The translations under genes were made by a program, and so were the position numbers. From Thiohalocapsa sp963698775 (GTDB taxonomy: Bacteria; Pseudomonadota; Gammaproteobacteria; Chromatiales; Chromatiaceae): a DNA stretch of 64,000 bases. The notes below the pieces were generated by a model, which saw only the letters and a list, made by a program, of their open reading frames with translations, did no database searches and was not told the origin of the DNA. The stretch is from NCBI GenBank assembly GCA_963698775.1, contig CAVOSE010000004.1, forward strand, positions 1-64,000, in the 5' to 3' direction. Positions 16,201-24,810 of this stretch are shown piece by piece. Numbering within the stretch: position 1 is the stretch's first letter; every line of letters begins with the position of its first letter.

Positions 16201-17043
16201 ATGAACCGCGAATCGACACCTGCCGTCGGCCGCGCCATGGCGCTTGCACTGCTCGTAACCCCCACGCTGGCCATGGCGTCGAGCGGGGACGACAACGACG
16301 GTCGCTGGCACTTCAAACTCGAGCCCTATCTGTGGCTGCCGAACGCCAACCTGAACGTCGACACAACCGTGAGCGGCCTGCCTGGCCCCAGCGGTGGGGA
16401 GACGAGGTCGGTCGATGTCAGCGCCAAAACCGATCCGAGCGACTATCTGAGCAATCTGCAGATGGCAGTGATGCTGATCGGCGAGGCGCGCAAGGACCGC
16501 TGGTCGGTGTTTACGGACATCGTCTATGTAGACTTCGGCGACCAGAGCAGCCGTGCGCGCTCCGTCACTGGTCCATTCGGGGATCTGTCGACGGATATCT
16601 CGCGCAAGGCCAGCATCGATTTGAGTGCGACCATTTGGACGCTCGCCGGCGGCTATCGAGTGGTGCAGTCCCCCAACGCGAACATGGACCTGTTCGCCGG
16701 ATTCCGCTATCTGGTCATGGACAGCAGCCTAAAACTGAGTGTGCAGGACAGCAGCGGGCGCTTTTACCGGGCCAACGCGGTGTCGATGGATCAGCAGCCG
16801 TGGGACGGCATCATCGGTGCCCGCGGCCGGGTACTGCTGAATGATCGCTGGTTCATGCCCTACTACGCGGATATCGGCGTCGGCGACTCGAACTGGACCT
16901 GGCAGGCCATCCTCGGCCTCGGCTATCGTTTCGACTGGGGCGACGTGACCCTCGCGGTGCGCTCGCTGTCCTATGAGTTCGACGACAACGACATCGATCT
17001 GCGCATGACCGGTCCCGCGCTGGGTTTTGGTTTTCAGTGGTGA
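16201..17043 (+). CDS. Outer-membrane beta-barrel (porin-like) protein
   Basis: 280 residues. Signal peptide ends TLAMASS; the mature chain begins WHFKLEPYLWLPNAN, a start seen in many small gammaproteobacterial outer-membrane barrels. Alternating hydrophobic strands recur (WSVFTDIVYVDFGD, MDLFAGFRYLVMD, WQAILGLGYRFDWG) and the chain ends with FGFQW, the aromatic C-terminus required by the Bam machinery. Probably an 8- to 12-stranded channel or anchor. AGGAG lies ten bases before the ATG. It closes the DUF1254 locus and shares its putative operator. Confidence 0.8.
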   Translation: MNRESTPAVGRAMALALLVTPTLAMASSGDDNDGRWHFKLEPYLWLPNANLNVDTTVSGLPGPSGGETRSVDVSAKTDPSDYLSNLQMAVMLIGEARKDRWSVFTDIVYVDFGDQSSRARSVTGPFGDLSTDISRKASIDLSATIWTLAGGYRVVQSPNANMDLFAGFRYLVMDSSLKLSVQDSSGRFYRANAVSMDQQPWDGIIGARGRVLLNDRWFMPYYADIGVGDSNWTWQAILGLGYRFDWGDVTLAVRSLSYEFDDNDIDLRMTGPALGFGFQW

Positions 17044-17363
17044 TGGGCTGACCTGACACCGCTTCGCGGCCTTGGTCATCGTTGCGGCCACCTGGGCCAG
17101 AATCACGCGATGGCACGAGCCTGTGCTGCCGCCAGTTGCCGTGGTGACCGCCAAGCTCTGAATGCGCCTGCGACCTGAGACGGTCCTGCCGCGGCTGGGG
17201 TACGAAGAGGTGCTCCCACGAACCGGGACCACGTCTTAAGAAATAGCTTCACCAGAGGATCGAGGAGTGCGAGTTCCGGTGGGAGTTCCGGTGACAGTTT
17301 ACTTTGTTGTCGGCTTACCACCCCATTGCAGACATCTCGGTTTGCTGACGGAATGGCCGCAGT
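17044..17363. other. Intergenic region, no gene
   Basis: Nothing convincing is encoded. Near 17281-17297 the phrase GGTGACAGTTTACTTTG resembles the inverted form of the AAACTGTCACCGTAAT motif at about 50212 and the CTGTCACGGTAAT at 28970, another dispersed short repeat. Palindromic element B begins at 17364. Confidence 0.4.
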
Positions 17364-17907
17364 GGGCCGCTATGTAAAGCTTTACATAGCGGCCCCTATG
17401 TAAAGTTGCCAACTATGTGAAGTTGGCCTGCTGACTCCATCAGTTACGGGCGTTGGAGCCAACGGCTTCTTTACATAGTTTTCGGGCTCCAACGAATGCT
17501 CGCAGCGCGTCGGGCGGGCGGCAGATGGCCGTCTACAAACGCCGCGATTCAGTCTTCATCGAGGGACTCGACCTAGAGTCGACATCGGTTCATCCAGTGC
17601 CCAAAGCCGGTCAGGCACGCGACATAGGTTGCAGTGGCTTGACATGCATGGCCGTGCTCACCGAGGTACGTTCGAAGGTGTCGTCAACGCAGGACGCCAA
17701 CGAGCTGCGTCGAAACTGGCGCATCGGCCGGCCGGGAAGTCGCCATGCAGGGCTCATCGCGGCCTCCTGAAGAGGCTGGCGCCTCTCAGTAAACCGCAGA
17801 ACTATGTGAAGCTTGCTCGGCTCTCATTTTCAGAAAACTTATCAAAAAAAGTCACTTGTGATGGAGTCCGTGCTGCGCTTCACATAGTTGGCAACTTTAC
17901 ATAGGGG
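17364..17907. mobile_element. Palindromic 0.54 kb element, copy B
   Basis: Same architecture as copy A. A perfect 32-bp palindrome (17364-17395) opens it; a perfect 30-bp inverted repeat (17393-17422 and 17878-17907) bounds it, each arm carrying CTATGTAAAG and CTATGTGAAG half-sites around TTGCCAA. The interior is homologous to copy A (for example GTCTTCATCGAGGGACTCGA and CTAGAGTCG are shared) but differs by substitutions and indels. A reading frame at 17453-17770 is longer than in copy A only because of indels, so I treat the interior as non-coding. Confidence 0.75.
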
Positions 17908-18036
17908 TCGATTCCGGACCTCGCCGCACCGGACCTCGCCGCCACATTCCGGGCGGTGGCTCAGTGTGGGATAGATAGCCGGCGACGTGGTGGGCGAATT
18001 TTAGAACTTCGTGACGAAATATTGTTGGAGACAACA

Positions 18037-18357
18037 TCAGGGCGCCAACTCCTCATCGATGTAGCGCCGCAGATAGCGCAGGCCCTTCACCAATGCATTG
18101 CCGGCGACCACTAGCAGCAATAGGGCCAGCGACAACGTGATCGGCGCCAGCTTCGGCAGCACACCAAGCAGCAGCAAGGTCGCCAGCACGACGACGGCGC
18201 TGAAGGTCAGGACGTTTCGGCGTGTCTCAGCCATCAGGTTGCGCGCGGCGTCGACCGTATCGACGCCGCCGGCTAGGAGTTTCTCGCGCAGCGCGGCATA
18301 GCCAGCGGCGTCGCGCTGTTGCAGACGACCAAACGGATCGTTCAGATTCATTGCCAT
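18037..18357 (-). CDS. Small inner-membrane protein, 106 aa
   Basis: A charged N-terminal helix (DAAGYAALREKLLAGGVDT) is followed by two transmembrane helices (VLTFSAVVVLATLLLLGVL and ITLSLALLLLVVAGNALV) and a basic cytoplasmic tail. It lies 24 bases downstream of maeB on the same strand and is probably the last gene of the dicarboxylate operon. No family recognised. Confidence 0.7.
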   Translation of the reverse strand: MAMNLNDPFGRLQQRDAAGYAALREKLLAGGVDTVDAARNLMAETRRNVLTFSAVVVLATLLLLGVLPKLAPITLSLALLLLVVAGNALVKGLRYLRRYIDEELAP

Positions 18358-18381
18358 CCGCCCCTGCTGAGCGTTTGCCGG

Positions 18382-20643
18382 TTACTGCGCGCGGACGGCG
18401 GCCAGTGCGGTCATGTTTAGCAGACCACGCACAGTCGCGCTCGGCGTGACGATATGTGCCGACTTGGCCGCGCCCAGCAGCAGCGGGCCGATCGCGGTCC
18501 CGCCGCCAAGCACTTTGAGCAGGTTGAAGGCGATGTTCGCGGCGCCCTGGCTCGGCATGATCAGTAGGTTGGCGTTGCCCTCAAGCAACGAATCCGGGAA
18601 GCGCTCCGCACGGATCTGCTCGGACATGGCCAAATCCGCGCGCATCTCGCCCTCTACCTCCAACTCGGGCTCTGCACGGCGAATCAGGCGCATGGCATCA
18701 TGCATCTTCACTGCTCTCTCGTCGTCGTGGGAGCCAAAGTTGGAATGCGATAACAAGGCCACCTTTGGCTCGATGCCGAAGCGGCGTACCTCTTCGGCGC
18801 AGAGTCTTGTGATCTCAGCGAGATCTTCGGCATTGGGGTCCACCTGGACCTGGGTGTCGGCAATGAACAGCGTACCCTGGTGCAGCACCACCGCATTCAT
18901 CGCTGCGAGCCGACGGGTGCCCTTGGCAGGGCCAATGATGAGATCGATCTGCTCCAGGTGATCCTGATAACGGCCGATGGCGCCGCAGATCAGCGCATCC
19001 GCCTCGCCGGTGCGAAGCAACGCGGTGCCGAGCGCCGTGGCGTTGTTGCGTAGGTGGCCACGGGTGTCCGCCGGCGCATAGCCGCGACGCTTCGCGCGCT
19101 GGTAGAAGGCCGCCACATGATCCTCGTAGCCGGGGTTGTCGGACGGGTCGAGGATCGTGAGATCGGTGCCTGGAACGATATCGAGACTGAGCTCCCGTAT
19201 CCGCGTCTCGATGAAGCCGCGCCGCCCGATGAGGATCGGCCGGGCGATCCCCTGCTCCACCGCCTGCTGCGCGGCCTGCAGCACGCGGTCGTCCTCGCCC
19301 TCGGCGTAGACCACCCGCTGCAGATCAGTGCGCGCCTGGTCGAACACCGGCTTCATGGTCATGCCGGTGCGGAAGACGCGGTGATGCAGCGCCTGGCGGT
19401 AGACCCCGAGGTCCGCGATCGGACGGGCGGCCACACCGGATTCCATCGCTGCTTGAGCCACCGCTGGCGCCACATGCTCCATCAGGCGCGGATCGAAAGG
19501 CTTCGGGATCAGATAATCGGGCCCGAAGCGCAGGTCCAGCCCACCATAGGCGCGACGCACGATATCCGACGGTTGCGCCCGCGCAAGGTCAGCGATGGCC
19601 TTGACGCAGGCGGCCTTCATGGCCTCGTTGATTTCGGTGGCACCGCAGTCGAGCGCGCCACGGAACAGGAATGGGAAACACAGGACGTTATTGACCTGGT
19701 TCGGATAGTCGGTGCGGCCGGTGGCCAGAATGGCATCGGGCCGCACCGCACGCGCCTGGTCCGGCAGGATCTCGGGGGTCGGATTGGCCAGAGCCATGAT
19801 CAGGGGTCGCTCGGCCATCTTCGGCAACCACTCGGCCTTGAGCACGCCTCCCGCGGACAGCCCCAGGAACACATCGGCGCCGTCTAGTGCCTGCTCCAGA
19901 GTACGATGCGGCGTGTCGACGGCATAGCGAGTCTTATAGGGGTCCATCTGCTCGGTGCGGCCACGGTAAACCACGCCGGCAATGTCGCTGACGATAACGT
20001 GCTCGCGTCTTAGCCCCAGGGTCAACAGCAGGTCCAGGCAGGCCAAGGCTGCGGCACCGGCGCCAGCCGTCACCAGCTTGACCTCGCCGATGTCCTTACC
20101 GACCACGCGCAGACCGTTGTAGATTGCGGCGCTGACGACGATAGCGGTCCCATGCTGATCGTCGTGGAACACCGGTATCGACATCCGCGCCTTCAGCGCT
20201 TCCTCGACAATGAAACAGTCCGGCGCCTTGATGTCCTCGAGATTGATGCCGCCGAAGGTGGGCTCCAGCCGCGCGATGGTCTCGATCAATTGCTGCGGAT
20301 CGCGCTCGTCGACCTCGATATCGAATACGTCGATATCGGCGAACTCCTTGAACAGCACCGCCTTGCCTTCCATGACCGGCTTGGACGCCAGCGCACCGAT
20401 GGCGCCCAGGCCCAAGACCGCAGTGCCGTTGCTGATCACCGCGACCAGATTAGACCGCGCCGTGTAATGGGCCGCGGTCAAGGGGTCGGCGACGATTTCC
20501 TCACAGGCGGCGGCCACCCCCGGTGAGTAGGCCAGGGCCAAATCACGCTGATTCGCCAGCGGTTTGGTGGCCTTGATTTCGAGCTTGCCGGGCTTCGGCC
20601 AGCGGTGATAGTCGAGGGCGCTTTTCTTGAGTTCGTCCGACAT
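18382..20643 (-). CDS. maeB: NADP-dependent malic enzyme with phosphotransacetylase-like domain
   Basis: 753 residues, the normal MaeB length. The N-terminal two thirds hold the malic enzyme domains (SALDYHRWPKPGKLEI, AYSPGVAAACEEI, NGTAVLGLGAIGALASKPV, FNDDQHGTA-like VFHDDQHGTAIVV, and the GAGAAALACLDLL nucleotide loop). From about residue 430 a phosphotransacetylase-like domain follows (VVYAEGEDDRVLQAA, LIIGPAKGTRRLA, LPSQGAANIAFNLLK), which in MaeB is regulatory. It decarboxylates malate to pyruvate with NADPH formation in the cytoplasm. Its place behind a C4-dicarboxylate TRAP transporter suggests direct use of imported malate. Confidence 0.95.
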   Translation of the reverse strand: MSDELKKSALDYHRWPKPGKLEIKATKPLANQRDLALAYSPGVAAACEEIVADPLTAAHYTARSNLVAVISNGTAVLGLGAIGALASKPVMEGKAVLFKEFADIDVFDIEVDERDPQQLIETIARLEPTFGGINLEDIKAPDCFIVEEALKARMSIPVFHDDQHGTAIVVSAAIYNGLRVVGKDIGEVKLVTAGAGAAALACLDLLLTLGLRREHVIVSDIAGVVYRGRTEQMDPYKTRYAVDTPHRTLEQALDGADVFLGLSAGGVLKAEWLPKMAERPLIMALANPTPEILPDQARAVRPDAILATGRTDYPNQVNNVLCFPFLFRGALDCGATEINEAMKAACVKAIADLARAQPSDIVRRAYGGLDLRFGPDYLIPKPFDPRLMEHVAPAVAQAAMESGVAARPIADLGVYRQALHHRVFRTGMTMKPVFDQARTDLQRVVYAEGEDDRVLQAAQQAVEQGIARPILIGRRGFIETRIRELSLDIVPGTDLTILDPSDNPGYEDHVAAFYQRAKRRGYAPADTRGHLRNNATALGTALLRTGEADALICGAIGRYQDHLEQIDLIIGPAKGTRRLAAMNAVVLHQGTLFIADTQVQVDPNAEDLAEITRLCAEEVRRFGIEPKVALLSHSNFGSHDDERAVKMHDAMRLIRRAEPELEVEGEMRADLAMSEQIRAERFPDSLLEGNANLLIMPSQGAANIAFNLLKVLGGGTAIGPLLLGAAKSAHIVTPSATVRGLLNMTALAAVRAQ

Positions 20644-20655
20644 TGGGTTCCTAGA

Positions 20656-21153
20656 CTATTCGTGACAATTGGGAACGACCAGCACCGGCACCCGGCTGGT
20701 CTGCACCACCCGCACGGCGGTGGAGCCGAGCAGACCACGCCCGAGCAGACCATGGGAGCAGGTTCCCATAACGATCATATCCGCCTCTTTATCGACGGCC
20801 TGGCGGGGAATCTCGTCGCTGGCCCGTCCCGAATGCACTACTACGTCCGAGACGAGCGGCGATTTCTCCGCGCTTTGGCCCAGCTCGTCCTCACAGAACT
20901 TGTCCAAACGTGTGCGCATGGTATCGAGCACCTTCTTCATACCGTCGTGCTGCATCTGCTCGCGCTTCTTCGACGACAGGTAGGTATCCACCACGGCTTG
21001 CCCGGTGCCCGTCAGCGGCTCCATCACATGCAGCATGATGATCCGTGCCTTGTGGATTCTGGCGAGGTGAATCGCCCGACGAAATACCGGGCGCATGTGG
21101 TCGCCGAGGTCGGTGGCGTAGAGGATGGTCTTGATGTCAATCGGCTTTGCCAT
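20656..21153 (-). CDS. Universal stress protein (UspA family)
   Basis: 165 residues with the UspA fold: TILYATDLGDHMRPVFRRAI, LHVMEPLTGTG, and the nucleotide-binding end MIVMGTCSHGLLGRGLLGS followed by TSRVPVLVVP. The Gly-rich GTCSHG...GS loop suggests ATP binding. It is one base downstream of dctM and 12 bases upstream of maeB. UspA proteins encoded next to TRAP genes (TeaD in Halomonas) modulate the transporter, so a similar role is likely here. Confidence 0.9.
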   Translation of the reverse strand: MAKPIDIKTILYATDLGDHMRPVFRRAIHLARIHKARIIMLHVMEPLTGTGQAVVDTYLSSKKREQMQHDGMKKVLDTMRTRLDKFCEDELGQSAEKSPLVSDVVVHSGRASDEIPRQAVDKEADMIVMGTCSHGLLGRGLLGSTAVRVVQTSRVPVLVVPNCHE

Positions 21154-21154
21154 G

Positions 21155-22555
21155 TCAGCTGTAACCCTGGAGTTTGTCGAGATATTCCGGCAGGAACAGC
21201 GAGATCTGCGGAATGTAGGTGATGAGCATCAGGAAGAACAACAGCAGCAGCATCCAGGGCAATACCGCCTTGATGACCCAGCCCATCGACTCGCCGGTGA
21301 TGCCGGACGTCACGAACAGATTCAGACCCACCGGCGGCGTCAGCATGCCGATCTCCATGTTCACGACCATGATGATGCCAAGGTGGATCGGATCGATCCC
21401 GAGCTGCGTGGCGATCGGGAATAGAATCGGCGCCATGATCAGCAGGATCGCGGACGGCTCCATGAAGTTGCCCGCCGCCAACAGCAGCAGGTTGACGACG
21501 ATCAGGAACATCCACGGCTCCAGGCCGTAAGCGACGATCGTCTCGGCAATTTGATGCGGAATACGCTCGGTAGTCAGCACGTGCGCGAACAGCATGGCGT
21601 TGGCGATGATGAACAACAGCATGATGCTGACCTTGGCGCCGTCCAACACGGTCTTTCGCACCTCCGCGTTGCCAAAGCTCTGCACCAGGGCGAGCGGCAC
21701 CTGCCAGCTATTGCGCACCAACACCGAGGCACCGCCTTCATCGTCGCGGCGCCAGGGGATGGTCTTCAGCGGACCCATGTCGCGATAACCGACCACGGAG
21801 ACCAGGAAGGCGTAGATGGCCGAAACCGCCGCCGCCTCGGTGGGGCTGGCAACGCCGCCATAGATCGAACCCAGCACGATCAGGATCAGCAGGATGCCGC
21901 CGGAGGCGCTGAAGCCCGCCGCTGCCACCTCACGGAATCCGGGCCAGGGTTGCGACGGCAGGCCTTTGATGCGAGCGACGATGTAGATGGCCAGCATCAG
22001 CAGACCGCCCATCATGATGCCCGGTATGAAGCCCGCCATGAACATGCGCGCCGCCGAGACCTCGGTGGCTGCGGAATAGACCAGCATGACGATGGACGGC
22101 GGAATCAGGATACCAAGGGTGCCGGCATTGGTAATGACGCCGGCGGCAAAGGACTTGGGATAACCAGACGCGACCATACCGGTGATGACGATGGTACCGA
22201 TGGCCGCCACGGTGGCCGGCGAAGAGCCGGAGACCGCCGCGAACAGCATGCACGCCAGCACGGACGCCATCGCCAGGCCACCCTTGATGTGTCCGACCAC
22301 ACCCACGGCGAATCGGATCAGGCGCTTGGCCACACCGCCAGTGGACAAGAACTGCGACGAAAGGATGAAAAAGGGAATGGCGAGCAGCGTGTAATGCGCC
22401 GACAGGGCCTCGAACAGCTTTAGCGCGATCGAGGCCAACGAGTCATTTGAAAACAGTAGGATGGTGACGATACTAGAGAAGCCGAGCGCAATGGCGATGG
22501 GCATGCCGAGCAGCATGCAGCCAAACAGCAGGATGAAAAGAGTTGCCGTTGTCAT
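21155..22555 (-). CDS. dctM: TRAP transporter large permease DctM
   Basis: 466 residues, with about 12 hydrophobic helices (TATLFILLFGCMLLGMPIAI at the start) and the DctM signatures SGSSPATVAAIGTI, LGILIPPSIVMLVYS and LTPPVGLNLFVTSGI. It is the membrane channel of a tripartite ATP-independent periplasmic transporter, driven by an ion gradient. The start overlaps the dctQ stop by four bases. An extra hydrophilic loop around residues 245-290 (RDMGPLKTIPWRRDDEGG...) resembles that in larger DctM relatives. Confidence 0.94.
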   Translation of the reverse strand: MTTATLFILLFGCMLLGMPIAIALGFSSIVTILLFSNDSLASIALKLFEALSAHYTLLAIPFFILSSQFLSTGGVAKRLIRFAVGVVGHIKGGLAMASVLACMLFAAVSGSSPATVAAIGTIVITGMVASGYPKSFAAGVITNAGTLGILIPPSIVMLVYSAATEVSAARMFMAGFIPGIMMGGLLMLAIYIVARIKGLPSQPWPGFREVAAAGFSASGGILLILIVLGSIYGGVASPTEAAAVSAIYAFLVSVVGYRDMGPLKTIPWRRDDEGGASVLVRNSWQVPLALVQSFGNAEVRKTVLDGAKVSIMLLFIIANAMLFAHVLTTERIPHQIAETIVAYGLEPWMFLIVVNLLLLAAGNFMEPSAILLIMAPILFPIATQLGIDPIHLGIIMVVNMEIGMLTPPVGLNLFVTSGITGESMGWVIKAVLPWMLLLLFFLMLITYIPQISLFLPEYLDKLQGYS

Positions 22556-23142
22556 TTCGTACCCCCCCCTGCCAGGTCATCCGTGGTCAGCGCATCTGGG
22601 GACGCGCCGATTTCTTCGCGCAGTTCGCGCGCCAGGTGCAGGCTCTCTTCGGCCTCATCGACCTTTTGGAAACCATCGGCCTCACCGGTAATGACATGCC
22701 ACAGCAGTTCAAGGAGTCGGATGCCAAGAAAGGTGAAACCGATCATCAGAATGCTGTGGGCGACCCAGGTTTGTACCTCGATGTCTTCCAGTTCGATGCC
22801 GATCATGTGCATTTTGGCGAGATAGACCCAAGAGCCATACAGGAACAGGCCGCAGTAGATCAAGGCCAGCACCACCGCGATCCCGGTCAGCACGCGCCGC
22901 CCCGCAGGCCCGAACAACCGCACAAAGGCGTCCACACCGATGTGAGCACCCACTTTGAGGCCGTAGGAGGCACCAAACAGAACGAACCATGCGGAAATGA
23001 GCAGTGTGGCCTCCTGCCCCCAACTGACGCCGGTACCAAAACCAAAACGCAGGATCACCTCCCAAAACACCAGCAGCGTCATCGCCACCAGCAATATCGA
23101 GATGATCGCCTCCTCCAGCTTGTTGACGAGTCGAAAAAACAT
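22552..23142 (-). CDS. dctQ: TRAP transporter small permease DctQ
   Basis: 196 residues from the ATG at 23142, chosen because a strong GGAGGGGG precedes it. Four transmembrane helices are visible (AIISILLVAMTLLVFWEVIL with the RFGFGTGVSW loop, ATLLISAWFVLFGASYGLKV, VLTGIAVVLALIYCGLFLYG and SILMIGFTFLGIRLLELLW). The C-terminal 40 residues are acidic and cytoplasmic, longer than usual. It forms the membrane complex with DctM. Confidence 0.9.
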   Translation of the reverse strand: MFFRLVNKLEEAIISILLVAMTLLVFWEVILRFGFGTGVSWGQEATLLISAWFVLFGASYGLKVGAHIGVDAFVRLFGPAGRRVLTGIAVVLALIYCGLFLYGSWVYLAKMHMIGIELEDIEVQTWVAHSILMIGFTFLGIRLLELLWHVITGEADGFQKVDEAEESLHLARELREEIGASPDALTTDDLAGGGTK

Positions 23143-23410
23143 GAGCCCCCTCCGCGTGGACTGGTTGTGCCGACGTCGCCCGAACGGCATGCGCGATCTG
23201 CCTAGGTCGCGCTGCCGGTGACGGCCGGTCTGGTTCTGAAGCTGCCCGGATCCTACTCAAAGAAATGCATCATGCCGCGCGCGGCGGCATTGCACTGCCG
23301 GGGAGCGAATTGATCGAGGAATCGTTTACTCCTTCCCGGACATCAGACAAAGCCGCGCAGTCGCCAACATGTTCGTTGGCTCGCTGCGAGGCTTTGCCCT
23401 TACTGACCTG

Positions 23411-23432
23411 GCCTGGCCATGATTGGCCAGGC
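23411..23432. promoter_or_regulatory. Intercistronic hairpin between dctP and dctQ
   Basis: A perfect inverted repeat GCCTGGCCA-TGAT-TGGCCAGGC lies 27 bases past the dctP stop and 270 bases before dctQ. There is no T-run, so it is not a classic terminator. Such hairpins after a solute-binding-protein gene usually stabilise its mRNA and lower expression of the membrane genes behind it. Confidence 0.6.
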
Positions 23433-23458
23433 ATCAACTGGCGTGACTGAAAACCGGC

Positions 23459-24463
23459 TTACGGCGCCTCGTTGGACTGATAGGCGGCCTCGATGAGTTC
23501 CGGTCCGATTTCCTCCTCGAACTTGCCCCAAACGGGCTTCATGACCTCGACCCACTGCGCCCGCTCATCGTCGGTCAGCTCGATGATCTCCGTACGGCCG
23601 GAATCCGCGATCAGTTGCTTGTCTTCGATCGCCTTATCGTGGGCAACCTGGTTGCCGAATGCCAGCGATTCCATCAGCGCCTCCTGCACCTGGGCGCGTT
23701 GCTCGTCCGACAGACCCATCCAGAACTCCTTAGACGTCACCACCATGTAGTCGAGCAGACCATGGTTGGATTCGGTGATGTAAGGCTGAACCTCAAAAAA
23801 CTTTTTAGAGTAGATGTTCGACCAGGTATTCTCCTGACCGTCGATGGCTCGGGTCTGCAGCAGCGTGAAGACCTCGGAGAAGGGCTTCTTCAATGGTGCC
23901 GCGCCCACGGCCTCGAACTGCGCCTCGAGCACCTCCGACGACATGATGCGGAACTTTAGCCCGTCGGCATCCGCCGGCACGCGTAGTGGCTTACTTGAAG
24001 ACAGTTGTTTCATGCCGTTATGCAGATAGCCAAGGCCGACCAGGCCCTTTTTCTGCAAAGCATCGAGCATGCCTTGCCCCTTCTCACTCTGCTGGAAGCG
24101 GTCGACGGAATCCAAGTTCCTGAATAGGAAGGGCAAATCGTACAGCGCCAGTTCGTCGGTGTAGCGACTGAATTTGGACAACGCGGGCGCCGCCATCTGC
24201 ACATCGCCCAACAACATGGCCTCCAGCACCTTATCGTCGCCGAATAACTGCGAGTTGGGATAGACCTCGACGACGACGCTGCCGCCCGTCTTTTCCGCAA
24301 CCAACTCCTTGAACTTGTTGGCCATCTGGCCTTTCGGGGTGTTCTCCGCCACGACATGGGAAAACTTGAGCAGCACCGGGTCCGCCGCCAGTGCAACGGT
24401 CGAAACGGTGCTGGACAGCATGGTAGCGAGGCCGACAACGGCCATGGACAGGGATCGAATCAT
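23459..24463 (-). CDS. dctP: TRAP transporter solute-binding protein DctP
   Basis: 334 residues, with signal peptide ending STVALAADP. The mature protein starts LLKFSHVVAENTPKGQMANK as in DctP proteins and keeps the substrate Arg region (GLKFRIMSSEVLEAQFEAVG) and the VFTLLQTRAIDGQENTWSNI block. This pattern fits C4-dicarboxylate binders (malate, succinate, fumarate). It is the first gene of the six-gene operon and is separated from dctQ by 316 bases that contain a hairpin. Confidence 0.93.
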   Translation of the reverse strand: MIRSLSMAVVGLATMLSSTVSTVALAADPVLLKFSHVVAENTPKGQMANKFKELVAEKTGGSVVVEVYPNSQLFGDDKVLEAMLLGDVQMAAPALSKFSRYTDELALYDLPFLFRNLDSVDRFQQSEKGQGMLDALQKKGLVGLGYLHNGMKQLSSSKPLRVPADADGLKFRIMSSEVLEAQFEAVGAAPLKKPFSEVFTLLQTRAIDGQENTWSNIYSKKFFEVQPYITESNHGLLDYMVVTSKEFWMGLSDEQRAQVQEALMESLAFGNQVAHDKAIEDKQLIADSGRTEIIELTDDERAQWVEVMKPVWGKFEEEIGPELIEAAYQSNEAP

Positions 24464-24564
24464 AGTGCCTCCGCAATGAGCATTCTCTGTGATGGTCTAA
24501 CGGGTCCGGTCTTACGCCGGTCCGGGGGCAGCATACTGCAACCAATAGACCGCCGCTAACTTTC

Positions 24565-24660
24565 ATGGCACGGCGGTTACACCATCACCGACGTATCCGC
24601 GGCCTGCAAGAAGGTCGGCCGATGAACCCGGATCGGGCAACAGCTCCAGTCAGGACGCGT
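24565..24660 (+). pseudogene. Remnant of a DUF3253 protein C-terminus
   Basis: The translation ARRLHHHRRIRGLQEGRPMNPDRA matches the end of the intact neighbour (ARRLHRAGRIRIMQKGRPVDPDRARGP at 25070-25160). The remaining DNA up to 24795 is open in frame but low in complexity. It appears to be a decayed duplicate of the 3' end of the next gene. Confidence 0.55.
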
Positions 24661-24810
24661 CCGCGCCAGACCGCCAGACCGGCAGACCGCGCGGCAGACG
24701 CCCGCGCTGGCTTTCCCGCTCACGCCATTCGGGCCGGTGGTGCGCGCTTGCGTCCGCGATGTTACGCCGCATTTCTAACCAATTGGATTGGATAACAGTG
24801 GGCAACCAGC

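Noticed and set aside
23411..23432. Hairpin after dctP as a Rho-independent terminator
   Set aside because: No T-run follows on the transcribed strand and the operon continues.
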